Source of the DNA: Paenibacillus alginolyticus DSM 5050 = NBRC 15375
Lineage (GTDB): Bacteria > Bacillota > Bacilli > Paenibacillales > NBRC-103111
Length of the DNA: 64,000 bases
Reading direction: 5' to 3'
Assembly (NCBI RefSeq): GCF_000422905.1
Contig: NZ_AUGY01000025.1
Coordinates: 27,740-91,739 of the forward strand
Positions 1-10,119 of the stretch are shown here, in pieces; the stretch's first letter is position 1; every line of letters starts with the position of its first letter. The notes under the pieces were generated by a model. It saw only the letters and a program-made list of their open reading frames with translations, was not told the DNA's origin and did not search any database. The position numbers and the translations under genes were made by a program.

Positions 1-2
1 GA

Positions 3-62
3 GACTTCCGGATCGAGCTGCCTGGGACATCGTATATTGCCGTTAGATTTAGGAAGATATAA
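3..62 (+). CDS. C-terminal end of an upstream gene (partial)
   Basis: Frame 3 is open from the window edge to TAA at 60-62 and reads like a beta-rich protein tail ending in IAVRFRKI. A clear terminator follows 20 bp later, which supports a real gene end. Given the glycan locus downstream it may be a glycoside hydrolase, but nineteen residues cannot establish this. Confidence 0.4.
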   Translation, partial: DFRIELPGTSYIAVRFRKI

Positions 63-80
63 AGATTGAGTGACAACAAT

Positions 81-122
81 AATGACATGCAAGCTGGCAA
101 CAGTTTGGTATGTCATTTTTTC
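81..122 (+). terminator. Rho-independent terminator after the partial gene
   Basis: Arms AATGACATGC (81-90) and GTATGTCATT (108-117) pair with one G-U wobble and run into a T tract. The stretch 123-306 up to the sensor kinase holds a small CGTCC/GGACG hairpin (185-199) and an isolated TTGACA at 171 without a matching -10. Confidence 0.75.
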
Positions 123-306
123 TCAGTAGATAATAAAGTATAAGTTTTATTACACTTCGCGTCATCAGTCTTGACAAACGCGATCGTCCCAAAAGGACGA
201 CGGAGTCGTTTATCCTTGATGAAAGAAGTTACATAACAGGGTGATTTTGTTCCTGTCTTCGTTGTACAATAGGGAGACCTTACACCTTATAGAGGAGAGC
301 GTCTTC

Positions 307-2052
307 ATGCGAAAATTGAAATTATGGCTGAACTCCTTACGTTTCAAGCTTTTCTCTGGATTATTATTCACGATTGTTCCACTTATCATCGTTCTGCTTA
401 TAATCAACCATTACTCGGCTCAAGTCGTTCGCAACCAAGTAGCCCAGTCGAATAAAAACATGCTGAGCTTATATATGGGGCAAATCGACCGCAATTTGCA
501 GGAAGTGGACAACTTTTTGATCAACTTATCACAAACGAATTTGGATTTACTTGATTTGGATACGGACAGGATTGCGAACGAAAATAATTACATGAAAGCT
601 AAACTTCGTTTATTTCAAACAATCAACAACAGTGTCAGCTATTATAAGGGAATCGATTCGTTCTTTATATATTCCAGCCTAAACAAAGATTTGCTTATGA
701 CGCAAGGTTTCGGAAGCAGCTTTGATGAACGTAACCAGGTGGCAAATGAAATTGTAAAGATGCTGCAGGATAGCTCGGTGACTCCAAATGTTTATCGATG
801 GTATACTTGGCAATCGGATGGAAACCATTATGTCTATCATGTGATAAAAACCGGTGATGTCTATGTTGGGGCATGGGTAGATGCAAAGAAGCTGATGATC
901 CCTCTTCAACTCATTGACCTGGGATCTAATGGTGCAGCGCTTTTAACCTCGGAACGACTAGAACCCATGAGTCACGGAGAATTAATTGCCCAGAAAGGCA
1001 TTCATTTAGCACTAACCAATCAGGCTTACACACTCTCGGGAACGAATGCGGATTATTTAGTTATGGGGGAACCGTCGAAGAAAGGAAACTTTTATTTATT
1101 CGCCTTAATTCCCGAGGAAACGGCTTTGGAAAAACTACCTTATCTACAACGTATTTCTTCCATCATATCGATTGGAGCCATCGTATTTCTGCTGATATTT
1201 GTCTTTTACATGAGAAAAGTGTTCTTGCTGCCAATCAATCGAATCATTCTGGCGATGAGAAAATTAGGCGATGGACGTTGGAATTCGCAAATCGAGCATT
1301 ATCCGACCTCTACCGAGTTTAGTATGATGAATGAAACTTACAACCGGATGATCACTGAGATTCAACATTTGAAAATTAACGTCTATGAAGAAAAATTAAT
1401 GCATCAGCATGCGGAACTTAAGCATCTACAGCTTCAGATCAACCCGCACTTCTTTTTGAATTCACTGAACATCGTCTACAACTTGGCAACGGTAAAGGAT
1501 TTCAAATTAATCCAGGAGATGACGAAGTGTCTTGTTGCTTACTTCCGGTTTATGTTCCGAAGTAATTCCTATTTGGTAACACTCAAGGATGAACTGCTTC
1601 ATACCCAGAACTATTTGCGTATTCAAGAGCTTCGATTTCCGGGGATTTTATCGTATCAGATCGAAGCCCCAGATGTTGTTCTTTCGCTGCAAATTCCTCC
1701 GCTTGTCATTCAGACGATGGTGGAAAATGCCATTAAACATGCTGTTAATATGGATGAACAGATTCGGATTGATATCCGGGTGAATACGGAGGAAGACGAA
1801 GAGAATCAATGGGTGGTTATTCATATTGAGGATACAGGAGCAGGCTTTCCGGATCCTATTTTGGAATTATTGCAAAGCAATATGGATTTGACTAGTGAGG
1901 AGGGGGAGCACATCGGGATCTGGAATGTCAAACGTAGACTACACTTGTTGTATTCCGATAAAGCCGCTATTGATTTCTATAATGAAGTCGGCAAAGGCGC
2001 GTGCGTGCGAATCCGCATACCGGCAGATGTTCCACCAATAGGAGGTGAGTAA
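307..2052 (+). CDS. Sensor histidine kinase, YesM type
   Basis: Membrane sensor kinase of 581 aa that would phosphorylate the response regulator encoded immediately downstream. TM helix 1 is at about residues 14-34, a ~245-residue extracellular sensor domain follows, TM2 is at about 281-301, then HAMP, a His_kinase domain with the motif QINPHFFLNSLN (phospho-acceptor His near 380) and an HATPase domain with N-box VENAIKHAV near 470. ATG 307 is preferred over GTG 241 because AGAGGAG lies 9 nt upstream and the first TM then sits at the N-terminus. The gene overlaps the regulator's ribosome binding site. YesM/YesN pairs normally sense extracellular oligosaccharides and switch on the adjacent ABC importer; that is the inferred role here. 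Confidence 0.93.
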   Translation: MRKLKLWLNSLRFKLFSGLLFTIVPLIIVLLIINHYSAQVVRNQVAQSNKNMLSLYMGQIDRNLQEVDNFLINLSQTNLDLLDLDTDRIANENNYMKAKLRLFQTINNSVSYYKGIDSFFIYSSLNKDLLMTQGFGSSFDERNQVANEIVKMLQDSSVTPNVYRWYTWQSDGNHYVYHVIKTGDVYVGAWVDAKKLMIPLQLIDLGSNGAALLTSERLEPMSHGELIAQKGIHLALTNQAYTLSGTNADYLVMGEPSKKGNFYLFALIPEETALEKLPYLQRISSIISIGAIVFLLIFVFYMRKVFLLPINRIILAMRKLGDGRWNSQIEHYPTSTEFSMMNETYNRMITEIQHLKINVYEEKLMHQHAELKHLQLQINPHFFLNSLNIVYNLATVKDFKLIQEMTKCLVAYFRFMFRSNSYLVTLKDELLHTQNYLRIQELRFPGILSYQIEAPDVVLSLQIPPLVIQTMVENAIKHAVNMDEQIRIDIRVNTEEDEENQWVVIHIEDTGAGFPDPILELLQSNMDLTSEEGEHIGIWNVKRRLHLLYSDKAAIDFYNEVGKGACVRIRIPADVPPIGGE

Positions 2053-2053
2053 A

Positions 2054-3664
2054 ATGGTTCAGGTGTTAATCGTCGACGACGAAGTGCACGCAGTGAGAGG
2101 ATTACAGGCTGGCGTAGATTGGGATAAGCTCCGTATTTCTACGGTGTATACGGCCCATAGTATGAAGCAGGCACAGGAGATCTATGCTACATCTCCGATC
2201 GATTTGATGATCTGCGATATCGAAATGCCCCAGGGTTCCGGCATGGATTTATTGAGCTGGGTCAGAGAGCATTATCCCCGAACAGAGACGATATTTCTAA
2301 CGTGTCATTCCGATTTCTCGTATGCGAAGCGTGCGATCCAGTTGGACAGCTTCGAGTACTTGCTGAAGCCTGTAGATTACGAGGAGCTTGAGGACGTGAT
2401 CCTGAAGGTTTTGGTCAAAATAAAAAAAGATCAGGAGCTTCTTTCTTTCGAAGAAACCTATAAGCATTATTACCAGCTGTGGGAGTCCCATCAGCCCTTG
2501 ATGAAAGAACGCTTTTGGCAGGATTTGATCCAACAAACGATTCCCTCCACCAAGGATAAAATAACGGAGCATCTTCAAAAGTATAATCTATTGTCTTTGG
2601 ATTCCATGCGGTTTGTGCTGATTATGATTCGCGTTAGGCGTTGGCATAAGAATCTGAATCAGCGGGATGAACGAATTATGGAATATGCTTTGAGGAATGC
2701 CGCGGAAGAGAAGATTACGCGAAACAACCAGCATACAGCGATTATTTCTCCAGATAATGGATGTCTGCTGATCATGGTTCCTTACGAACGCCAACATCAA
2801 ATGAAGGAGCTTCGAGAGGTATGCGAGGAATATGTTCAATCTTGCCATCAATACTTTTACTGTGATCTATGCTGTTACATCAGCGAACCCGCCTCACTTC
2901 ATGAAGTCGTACCTATGGTGCGTAGAATGGACGATTTGGATCGAGACAATGTCTCTATGGTTAATGAAACCATTGTGCTTTGGGATGTGCGAAAAGGGGA
3001 GTGCAGGATAGAGCTTCCATCTTTGAATGACTGGGCAGAGTGGATGAAGCAGGGGTCAAAGGAAAAGCTGCAAACCGAAGTTAAGTTATTGTTCAAATCA
3101 TTAAGGGAGACCAGAGAAGGAATTGGGGCTCCGCTCTTGCACAGCTTCTATCAGGATTTTCTCCAAATGCTTTTCTTCGTTCTTCAGATGAAAGGATTAC
3201 ATGCGAATAAAGTGTTTGCAGCTAATCTATTTACGGAAAAGCCGGAATTAGTACTGAGATCTATTACCGCTTTGGAAGAATGGGTGCAATACGTCATCGA
3301 GGTGGCTATGAATCAGATCCATTCGACGGAAGGGGGCATGTCTGTTGTTGAAAAGGTGAAACAGTACGTTGCGGCTCATATTTCCGTTTCGGAATTATCC
3401 AGGGACGTTATCGCGGCACACGTATTTTTAAATCCGGATTATTTGACACGGGTGTTCAAAAAGGAAACGGGCTTATCCATTTCCGACTATTTGCAGCAGC
3501 AGCGGATCCAATATGCCAAGGATTTGCTTACAGGCTCGGATAAATCCATTATCGATGTAGCGCTATTAGCGGGCTATTCGAATGTTTCTTACTTCTCGAC
3601 GCTTTTCAAGAAAGCTGTAAGTATGAATCCTAATGAATATAGAAAGCAGTTTGAGAAAAGATAG
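2054..3664 (+). CDS. Response regulator, YesN/AraC type
   Basis: Cytoplasmic DNA-binding regulator of 536 aa. An N-terminal receiver domain contains the VDDE acidic pair, the phospho-acceptor Asp in ICDIEMP (about residue 55) and LLKPVDY; a long middle linker leads to a C-terminal AraC HTH pair (about 430-536) with the typical DYLTRVFKKETG and VALLAGYSNVSYFS segments. ATG 2054 has GGAGG 8 nt upstream; the in-frame GTG at 2045 lies inside that Shine-Dalgarno. It forms an operon with the kinase and is followed by a strong terminator. It likely activates the permease/binding-protein/GH operon that starts at 3809. Confidence 0.93.
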   Translation: MVQVLIVDDEVHAVRGLQAGVDWDKLRISTVYTAHSMKQAQEIYATSPIDLMICDIEMPQGSGMDLLSWVREHYPRTETIFLTCHSDFSYAKRAIQLDSFEYLLKPVDYEELEDVILKVLVKIKKDQELLSFEETYKHYYQLWESHQPLMKERFWQDLIQQTIPSTKDKITEHLQKYNLLSLDSMRFVLIMIRVRRWHKNLNQRDERIMEYALRNAAEEKITRNNQHTAIISPDNGCLLIMVPYERQHQMKELREVCEEYVQSCHQYFYCDLCCYISEPASLHEVVPMVRRMDDLDRDNVSMVNETIVLWDVRKGECRIELPSLNDWAEWMKQGSKEKLQTEVKLLFKSLRETREGIGAPLLHSFYQDFLQMLFFVLQMKGLHANKVFAANLFTEKPELVLRSITALEEWVQYVIEVAMNQIHSTEGGMSVVEKVKQYVAAHISVSELSRDVIAAHVFLNPDYLTRVFKKETGLSISDYLQQQRIQYAKDLLTGSDKSIIDVALLAGYSNVSYFSTLFKKAVSMNPNEYRKQFEKR

Positions 3665-3705
3665 AAAGACTCTGCGCTAACACATAGGCGTGGAGTCTTT
3701 TTTTT
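3665..3705 (+). terminator. Rho-independent terminator of the kinase-regulator operon
   Basis: AAAGACTC (3665-3672) pairs with GAGTCTTT (3693-3700), inner GCGC/GCGT extends the stem, and a T8 run follows. It separates the regulatory genes from the transporter operon. Confidence 0.85.
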
Positions 3706-3772
3706 ACGAAAATGTCGGAATACCTAAAGTATAAAGTCGTATTCGTGGTGAGCAGCCTAGTTTAACTTCTTC

Positions 3773-3778
3773 TATACT
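3773..3778 (+). promoter_or_regulatory. Possible -10 element of the transporter/GH operon
   Basis: TATACT lies 30 nt upstream of the permease start. No credible -35 hexamer is found 16-18 nt further up, which would fit a promoter that depends on the AraC-type regulator encoded upstream. This is inference from weak signals. Confidence 0.3.
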
Positions 3779-3808
3779 AAAGCTATAAAGAGAAGGAGTT
3801 GACACCGG

Positions 3809-4786
3809 ATGAACACCAAAGCAGAAGTTTTATATGAAAACGCTAAGGTTGTAAGGAAGACGGGTACGCTGCAGAAGACGTTGAAAACGTTTAAACGCTA
3901 CCGTGCGCTATTTTTAATGGTCTTGCCTGGTATGATTTATTTGATTATTAATAATTATCTCCCTATGTTTGGGATTGTGATTGCCTTTAAAAATATCAAC
4001 TACCGCAAGGGGATATTTGGAAGTGATTGGGCTGGTCTCAAAAATTTCGAATATTTGTTTAAAACCGCTGATGCCTGGGTCATTACCCGAAATACGATAC
4101 TGTACAATGGGCTCTTCATTATCATCAATTTGGCTCTGGCCGTGGCTGTAGCTATTTTACTGAATGAAGTGAAAAATCGGTTTATGTCCCGTTTTTACCA
4201 GAGTATTATTCTATTGCCGTATCTGATCTCCATGGTTATCGTTGGATATTTGGCACTTGCCATGTTGAATGGAGAGAACGGATTCCTCAATCATCATATT
4301 TTACCGCTTTTCGGAATCGAGCCTATCTCCTGGTATTCAGAACCTAAATATTGGCCATACATCTTAACACTGGTTAACATTTGGAAGAATGTGGGTTACT
4401 TATGTATCATCTTCTTGGCAGCCATTGTTGGGATCGATAACGAATATTATGAGGCAGCGACGCTAGACGGCGCGAACAAATGGCAGCAAATCCGCACGAT
4501 AACGCTACCGCTTCTATCACCGGCAATTATTATCATGGCATTGTTAAGCATTGGACGCATCTTCTACTCTGATTTCGGTTTGTTCTATCAGGTGCCTTTA
4601 AATTCAGGCCCATTACAACCAACGACGGATGTTATCGACACGTATGTATACCGAGGGTTAATGACGCTTGGCGACATCGGAATGTCTTCAGCGGCAGGAT
4701 TTTACCAGTCAGTCGTGGGATTCGTACTGGTGCTAGTATCCAACTTTATCATTCGCCGCAAAAGCCCGGAACAAGCTTTATTCTAA
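3809..4786 (+). CDS. Sugar ABC transporter permease, LplB family
   Basis: Integral membrane permease of 325 aa, the usual length for LplB-type carbohydrate uptake-1 permeases. Six hydrophobic segments are visible, starting with LFLMVLPGMIYLIINNY. The ABC-ATPase contact loop EAATLDGANKWQQIRTITLP matches the conserved EAAxxDGA...P motif. ATG 3809 has AGAAGGAG about 10 nt upstream. It would form the membrane channel with the LplC-like protein encoded 19 bp downstream. No ATPase gene lies nearby, so a shared MsmX-type ATPase is expected. Confidence 0.92.
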   Translation: MNTKAEVLYENAKVVRKTGTLQKTLKTFKRYRALFLMVLPGMIYLIINNYLPMFGIVIAFKNINYRKGIFGSDWAGLKNFEYLFKTADAWVITRNTILYNGLFIIINLALAVAVAILLNEVKNRFMSRFYQSIILLPYLISMVIVGYLALAMLNGENGFLNHHILPLFGIEPISWYSEPKYWPYILTLVNIWKNVGYLCIIFLAAIVGIDNEYYEAATLDGANKWQQIRTITLPLLSPAIIIMALLSIGRIFYSDFGLFYQVPLNSGPLQPTTDVIDTYVYRGLMTLGDIGMSSAAGFYQSVVGFVLVLVSNFIIRRKSPEQALF

Positions 4787-4805
4787 AAGAAAGGAGCGTG
4801 CTATC

Positions 4806-5687
4806 ATGAAATCGAATCACATGAATCAATACGCGGTTAACCTGATCTTTATTCTTATGGCCTGTGCCAGCATTTTCCCGTTTGTCCTGCTTGTTATGGC
4901 CTCCTTTACCGATCAGAAAGCAATTATCAACGAAGGTTATTCACTCTTGCCAAGTGTGTTTAGTCTAGAAGCGTACAAGTATATGATGAAGAGCTCAGCT
5001 TCGTTGTTTCGGGCTTATGGCATCACGGTTTTCATTACGATCTTCGGGACGGCCGTGGGCTTGGCTATCTCGACGATGCTCGCCTATCCTTTGTCACGCA
5101 GTGATATGCCGCTTCGTAAAGTGATGTCGTTTCTCGTATTTTTCACGCTGCTCTTTAACGGCGGACTTGTGTCGACCTATCTGATTTACACGGAATTTTT
5201 CCATATTAAAAATACGATTTGGGCGCTTATCATCCCTGGATTGCTGACGAACGGCTTTTACATTTTACTAATCCGAACGTTCTTCAGCACTTCGATTCCA
5301 GCAGCGATTATTGAATCGGCGTATATTGACGGCGCTTCCGAATTCAAGATTTTTTACCGTATCGTGCTCCCTTTATCGCTACCGATTCTGGCTACCATTG
5401 GACTGATGCTGGGTATATCCTATTGGAACGATTGGTTTAACGGATTGATCTTTGTAACCGACAGCAAGCTCTTTAGTATTCAAAATATGCTGAATCGGAT
5501 GCTGAGCGATATTCAGTTCCTTCAGAAGAGCAGCATGACCAATGCTTCACAAGCTTCTTCGAACATACCGACAGATTCGGTTCGCATGGCTATAGCTGTT
5601 ATCGGAATCGTTCCGATCTTCTGCGCCTATCCATTCTTCCAGAAATTTTTTGTCAAAGGTCTCACGCTTGGTGCTGTAAAAGGTTAA
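4806..5687 (+). CDS. Sugar ABC transporter permease, LplC family
   Basis: Integral membrane permease of 293 aa, partner of the preceding LplB-like subunit. Six TM segments and the EAA loop ESAYIDGASEFKIFYRIVLP are visible. AAAGGAG lies about 9 nt before ATG 4806. The C-terminus VKGLTLGAVKG is the characteristic ending of LplC-family permeases. Cotranscribed with its neighbours. Confidence 0.92.
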   Translation: MKSNHMNQYAVNLIFILMACASIFPFVLLVMASFTDQKAIINEGYSLLPSVFSLEAYKYMMKSSASLFRAYGITVFITIFGTAVGLAISTMLAYPLSRSDMPLRKVMSFLVFFTLLFNGGLVSTYLIYTEFFHIKNTIWALIIPGLLTNGFYILLIRTFFSTSIPAAIIESAYIDGASEFKIFYRIVLPLSLPILATIGLMLGISYWNDWFNGLIFVTDSKLFSIQNMLNRMLSDIQFLQKSSMTNASQASSNIPTDSVRMAIAVIGIVPIFCAYPFFQKFFVKGLTLGAVKG

Positions 5688-5770
5688 CGACCGAGGCTAC
5701 TCTTGAATCCCATTGGATTCGATTAGTATAGATCAACCACTATTCATATACATTAGGGGGATTATGAACC

Positions 5771-7291
5771 ATGGAAAAGAAATGGAAAAGAGCTAGTGGA
5801 TTATTAAGTGTTGTTCTAGCAACGTCGACCTTGCTTTCAGCTTGCGGCAGCAGCACTAGCGATGATGGGAATAAAGCAGCGACAGATAGCGCTAAGCCTG
5901 CGAATTCCAAGCCATATGAAATCACAATGGCGTATATACAACTGAATGATATGCCGGACACGAATCTCGTGGCTGAGGCAATCAGCAAAATTACCAAAGA
6001 AAAAATCAATGCAACCGTTAAGCTGGTGCCAATCAGCATTTCCGCTTGGACACAACAAATGAATCTGATGCTGGCAGGAAGCGAGAAGCTTGATCTGATG
6101 GTCTCTTCCTCTATCATTGGCAACTTTGGCAGCCAAGTCGCTAAAGGTCAATTAGAGCCATTAGACGATTTGCTTAAGAAACATGGAAAAGGTCTTGTAG
6201 ATACGGTGGGAATGGATTTGATTAATGGATCCAAGATCGACGGTAAAGTATATGGGGTTCCAAGCTTGAGGGACATTGGCTCCGATAATGGCATCATTAT
6301 GAGAAAAGATTTGGTGGACAAGTACAAGATTGATTTGAGCAAAATCAAAACTTGGGCGGATCTGGACCCTGTGTTCCAAACGATCAAAGAGAACGAGCCA
6401 GGACTAGCGCCATTGGTTCAGCAAACAAACAATAATATGCCGGGAACGAATATGTACAACTCTATCGTGGATACATTAGGGGACAACCTGGGTGTACTTG
6501 CCGATCCGGGGAACAGCACCAAAATCGTGAATCTGTTCGAAACGAAGGAATTTACAGATGCTGTTGCATTAGCTCGTAAATGGTATCAAGCAGGTTATAT
6601 TTTAAAAGATATCGCTACTTCGCAAGAAACAGGAGTTAACTTGGTCAAAGCGGGCAAGGCGTTCTCTTATACATCGAATATGAAGCCTGGCTTTGAACAG
6701 CAGGAAAAGAATTTGTCCGGAAAAGACATGGTTGCTGTTCGTTTGACGAAACCTTTGCAAACTTCCGTATCGATCACAGGTTTCATGATGTCAATCACGA
6801 AGAACAGTCAAGACCCTGAGAGAGCTATGCAATTCTTGAACATGATGTACACCGACAAGGACATTGCCAACTTGGTCTCCCTGGGTATTGAAGGTAAACA
6901 CTATGTGAAAAAAGCGGATAACATCATTACGCTACCAGATGGCGTCAAGCAAAGCGGTTACCAATTCAACCAATGGGAAGTCGGCAATAACTTCCTGACT
7001 TACGTTTGGGAAGGTACAGATCCGAAAATTTGGGATTTGACAAAAGCGCACAACGACAAGGCCATTAAGTCGAAAGCAGTCGGCTTCACATTTAACGTGG
7101 ATCCGGTTAAAACAGAACTTGCTGCTGCGACTAACGTGATCAATCAATATAAAGTAGGCCTGGAAAGCGGTACGTTAGATCCAGCACTGACTGCCGAATT
7201 CAATGCAAAGCTCAAAACGGCCGGTCTTGACAAGATCATCGCTGAGAAACAAAAGCAAATTGATGCTTGGGCTAAAACCGCAGGTAAATAA
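5771..7291 (+). CDS. Carbohydrate ABC transporter substrate-binding lipoprotein
   Basis: Extracellular solute-binding protein of 506 aa anchored by a lipid. The N-terminus has a KKWKR positive patch, a hydrophobic segment and lipobox LLSACG with the lipidated Cys near residue 25, followed by a Ser/Asp-rich linker. Length and the LplA-like body fit binding proteins that deliver oligosaccharides to LplB/LplC permeases. ATG 5771 is preferred (AGGGGG about 10 nt upstream); an ATG at 5764 is in another frame. An 83-bp gap separates it from lplC and a terminator follows, so its transcript may be partly independent and more abundant. Confidence 0.93.
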   Translation: MEKKWKRASGLLSVVLATSTLLSACGSSTSDDGNKAATDSAKPANSKPYEITMAYIQLNDMPDTNLVAEAISKITKEKINATVKLVPISISAWTQQMNLMLAGSEKLDLMVSSSIIGNFGSQVAKGQLEPLDDLLKKHGKGLVDTVGMDLINGSKIDGKVYGVPSLRDIGSDNGIIMRKDLVDKYKIDLSKIKTWADLDPVFQTIKENEPGLAPLVQQTNNNMPGTNMYNSIVDTLGDNLGVLADPGNSTKIVNLFETKEFTDAVALARKWYQAGYILKDIATSQETGVNLVKAGKAFSYTSNMKPGFEQQEKNLSGKDMVAVRLTKPLQTSVSITGFMMSITKNSQDPERAMQFLNMMYTDKDIANLVSLGIEGKHYVKKADNIITLPDGVKQSGYQFNQWEVGNNFLTYVWEGTDPKIWDLTKAHNDKAIKSKAVGFTFNVDPVKTELAAATNVINQYKVGLESGTLDPALTAEFNAKLKTAGLDKIIAEKQKQIDAWAKTAGK

Positions 7292-7302
7292 GGATGAACT
7301 TG

Positions 7303-7337
7303 AACCGTACTCTACAACAGGTGGGGTACGGTTTTTC
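7303..7337 (+). terminator. Rho-independent terminator after the binding-protein gene
   Basis: AACCGTAC (7303-7310) pairs with GTACGGTT (7325-7332), then TTTCTT. The GH genes start 41 bp later, so partial readthrough probably sets the transporter-to-enzyme ratio. Confidence 0.8.
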
Positions 7338-7377
7338 TTAAATTGATCGTGCATTCAGAGCAGGAGGTTTCAACGTC

Positions 7378-10086
7378 ATGTTTAAAATAAAGGATCTTCG
7401 TTGTGAATATCAAGTGAATCCGATTGGGTTAGAACAAAAGACTCCAAGGATTAGCTGGCGGTTGCAATCCTCTGAACGAGCAGCGATGCAATCGGCTTAC
7501 CGCATTGAAGTGGCAGAAGATGCGGATTTTCAGCGGTCGGTTTGGGACACTGGGAAAGTGGATTCAGATCAATCCGTCCATGTGGAATTAAAAGGGCTTC
7601 AAACAGCTTCGCGCAAAAGGTATCACTACCGCGTTCAAGCTTGGAACCAGCATGGACTTAGTTCTGGCTGGTCTGATCAGGCTATCTTTGAAACCGGATT
7701 CATAGATTCTTCGGAGTGGTCGGCCGAATGGATCAGTGCTCCCGCAGCAGCGCTCCCAGCGGGCGCCGATCAAGTTCCAATGTTTCGACGGGATTTTCTC
7801 ATTGATGGAGAAGTAAGTGCGGCCCGTGTCTACGCCTCAGCACTTGGCATTTATGAATTAGAGTTGAATGGGAAACGAGTAGGGGACCACTATTTTGCTC
7901 CGGGATGGACCAGCTATAAGCATCGCCTTCAATACCAAACTTATGATGTTACGGAACTGCTTAGGAGCGGCAAGAACGGAATTGGCGCCTTATTGGGCAG
8001 CGGCTGGTATAAAGGCGTTCTTGGCTGGGACGGGAAAAACGAGCATTTCGGAAACCGGACTGCACTTTTGGTACAAATCCACATTGATTATGCGGATGGA
8101 AGGCAAGAGGTTATCGTTTCTGATAACCGTTGGAAAGTATCAGGAAGTCCGATCTTGATGTCGGAAATCTATGACGGTGAAACGTACGATGCGCGGTTGG
8201 AGCGGTCCAATTGGAGCCATGGAGATTATGATGACGGCGGATGGCACCCTGTCGATGTGATCGAACAAAGCAAAGATGTTTTGGTGGCACAGGAGAACGT
8301 GCCCGTACGTAAAATCGAGAGCATCCAACCTATCGAGCTCATCACGACCCCCAAGGGCGAAACTGTCATCGACATGGGTCAAAATATGGTCGGATGGATC
8401 CAATTTACCGTGCAGGGAGACGCTGGTCAGGAGGTCAGCATCCATCATGCCGAAATATTGGATCATGAAGGCAACTTCTACTTGGACAACATCCGTAAAG
8501 CGAAGCAAACGATCCGCTATGTGCTCAAAGGAGGAGAGAGAGAAACTTTCGAACCTCATTTTACTTTCCAAGGTTTCCGGTATATCAGACTTGTCGGGTT
8601 TCCGGAACCGATCCGTCTTGAAGATTTTACAGGTATCGTGCTGCATTCAGATATGGAAACAACGGGAGAGTTCACATGCTCCGACCCGCTTGTCAACCAG
8701 CTTCAGCATAATATTCGGTGGGGGCTGAAAGGCAATTTTCTGGATGTTCCTACGGACTGCCCGCAAAGAGACGAGAGGCTGGGTTGGACAGGGGATGCAC
8801 AGGTGTTTGCTCGTACGTCCGCCTATTTGTCGAATGTCGTACCTTTCTTCCGGAAGTGGCTTCATGATTTGAAAGTCGAGCAGGCGGAGCTCGATGGAGG
8901 CGTGCCGTTTGTGGTTCCCAATATTTTGAGTGAGAAGGCGCAGTCTGCTTCTGCTTGGGGAGATGCAGCGGTCATTATTCCATGGACACTCTATTTATGT
9001 TATGGAGATAAGCGAGTGTTGGAAGAACAATACGACAGTATGAAAGCCTGGGTAGAATTCATCAGACGTCAGGGCGACAACGAATATTTGTGGAATTCCG
9101 GCTTTCATTTCGGGGATTGGCTTGCTTTGGATTCTCGGCCAGACAGCTATATAGGGGCTACGGCGCGAGATTTTGTCGCAACAGCATACTATGCCTATTC
9201 CGTGTCGTTGGTGCAGAAAGCAGCCGCGGTGCTGGGTAGATCAGAGGAAGCGGGACGTTATGCAGACCTGCATACTGGCATTCTCGATGCTTTTACGCAG
9301 GAGTTCGTCACACCTACGGGTCGTTTATCTGTGCCTACTCAGACAGGGCAGGTGCTGTCCCTTATGTTTGGACTTGTCGAAGGCGAGGCCAAGGAACGTG
9401 CCGTCCACAAGCTGCTGGAATTGCTCGAAGAGGAGAAGTTTCATCTTACTACCGGATTTGTCGGCACTCCTTATTTGAACCACGTACTGAGCGATAACGG
9501 TAAATCGGAATTCGCGTATAAGCTGTTACTTCAGCAGGATTATCCGTCCTGGCTGTATCAAGTGACCAAAGGCGCCACGACCATCTGGGAGCACTGGGAT
9601 GGGATTAAGCCGGACGGCAGTTTTTGGAGCCCGGATATGAACTCATTTAACCATTATGCTTACGGAGCCATTGGAGACTGGCTTTACCGTGTTGTTGCTG
9701 GAATTGATACGGATGAGAGGAATCCTGGTTATAAAAGGGTAGTCATTCGCCCGATGCCTGGTGATGGCCTGACATGGGCAGAGGGGCGTATCGACACGAT
9801 GTACGGAGAGGTCAGCTGCCGCTGGACGAAATCGGATGGTGAACGATTAGACATTCAGGTGGTGATTCCGCCGAACACAACGGCTGAAATTCGCCTCCCT
9901 TACGCTCCAGCGGATGGTGTGACCGAAAGCGGAACAGCTCTCATGCAGACAACAGGCATATGCAATGTTGAGGTTACGGACATGGGTGTAAGCTTGGAAG
10001 CAGGCTCCGGTCAATACAGCTTCAGCTATATGTTGACACAGCCTGTTCCGCCGCTTCCGAAAGTAAAGCCGTTTGTATTTGGGTAA
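7378..10086 (+). CDS. Alpha-L-rhamnosidase, GH78
   Basis: Glycoside hydrolase of 902 aa that would release terminal alpha-L-rhamnose. No signal peptide is present, so it acts in the cytoplasm on imported oligosaccharides. Order of domains: N-terminal fibronectin-like/Bac_rhamnosid_N beta domains (about 1-330), the (alpha/alpha)6 catalytic domain with the GH78 signature DCPQRDERLGWTGDAQ (about residues 458-475) carrying acidic residues, and a C-terminal beta-sandwich. ATG 7378 has AGGAGG about 11 nt upstream. Its position after an importer indicates that the imported sugar contains rhamnose. Confidence 0.94.
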   Translation: MFKIKDLRCEYQVNPIGLEQKTPRISWRLQSSERAAMQSAYRIEVAEDADFQRSVWDTGKVDSDQSVHVELKGLQTASRKRYHYRVQAWNQHGLSSGWSDQAIFETGFIDSSEWSAEWISAPAAALPAGADQVPMFRRDFLIDGEVSAARVYASALGIYELELNGKRVGDHYFAPGWTSYKHRLQYQTYDVTELLRSGKNGIGALLGSGWYKGVLGWDGKNEHFGNRTALLVQIHIDYADGRQEVIVSDNRWKVSGSPILMSEIYDGETYDARLERSNWSHGDYDDGGWHPVDVIEQSKDVLVAQENVPVRKIESIQPIELITTPKGETVIDMGQNMVGWIQFTVQGDAGQEVSIHHAEILDHEGNFYLDNIRKAKQTIRYVLKGGERETFEPHFTFQGFRYIRLVGFPEPIRLEDFTGIVLHSDMETTGEFTCSDPLVNQLQHNIRWGLKGNFLDVPTDCPQRDERLGWTGDAQVFARTSAYLSNVVPFFRKWLHDLKVEQAELDGGVPFVVPNILSEKAQSASAWGDAAVIIPWTLYLCYGDKRVLEEQYDSMKAWVEFIRRQGDNEYLWNSGFHFGDWLALDSRPDSYIGATARDFVATAYYAYSVSLVQKAAAVLGRSEEAGRYADLHTGILDAFTQEFVTPTGRLSVPTQTGQVLSLMFGLVEGEAKERAVHKLLELLEEEKFHLTTGFVGTPYLNHVLSDNGKSEFAYKLLLQQDYPSWLYQVTKGATTIWEHWDGIKPDGSFWSPDMNSFNHYAYGAIGDWLYRVVAGIDTDERNPGYKRVVIRPMPGDGLTWAEGRIDTMYGEVSCRWTKSDGERLDIQVVIPPNTTAEIRLPYAPADGVTESGTALMQTTGICNVEVTDMGVSLEAGSGQYSFSYMLTQPVPPLPKVKPFVFG

Positions 10087-10119
10087 ATAGGTTCAATTGA
10101 CAGATTGGGGAGTGATGGT

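Noticed and set aside
171..176. TTGACA as promoter of the sensor kinase
   Set aside because: No -10 hexamer at a 16-18 nt distance.
8140..8646. Minus-strand 168-aa frame in the rhamnosidase gene
   Set aside because: Shadow frame; no ribosome binding site, and the sense strand encodes conserved GH78 sequence.
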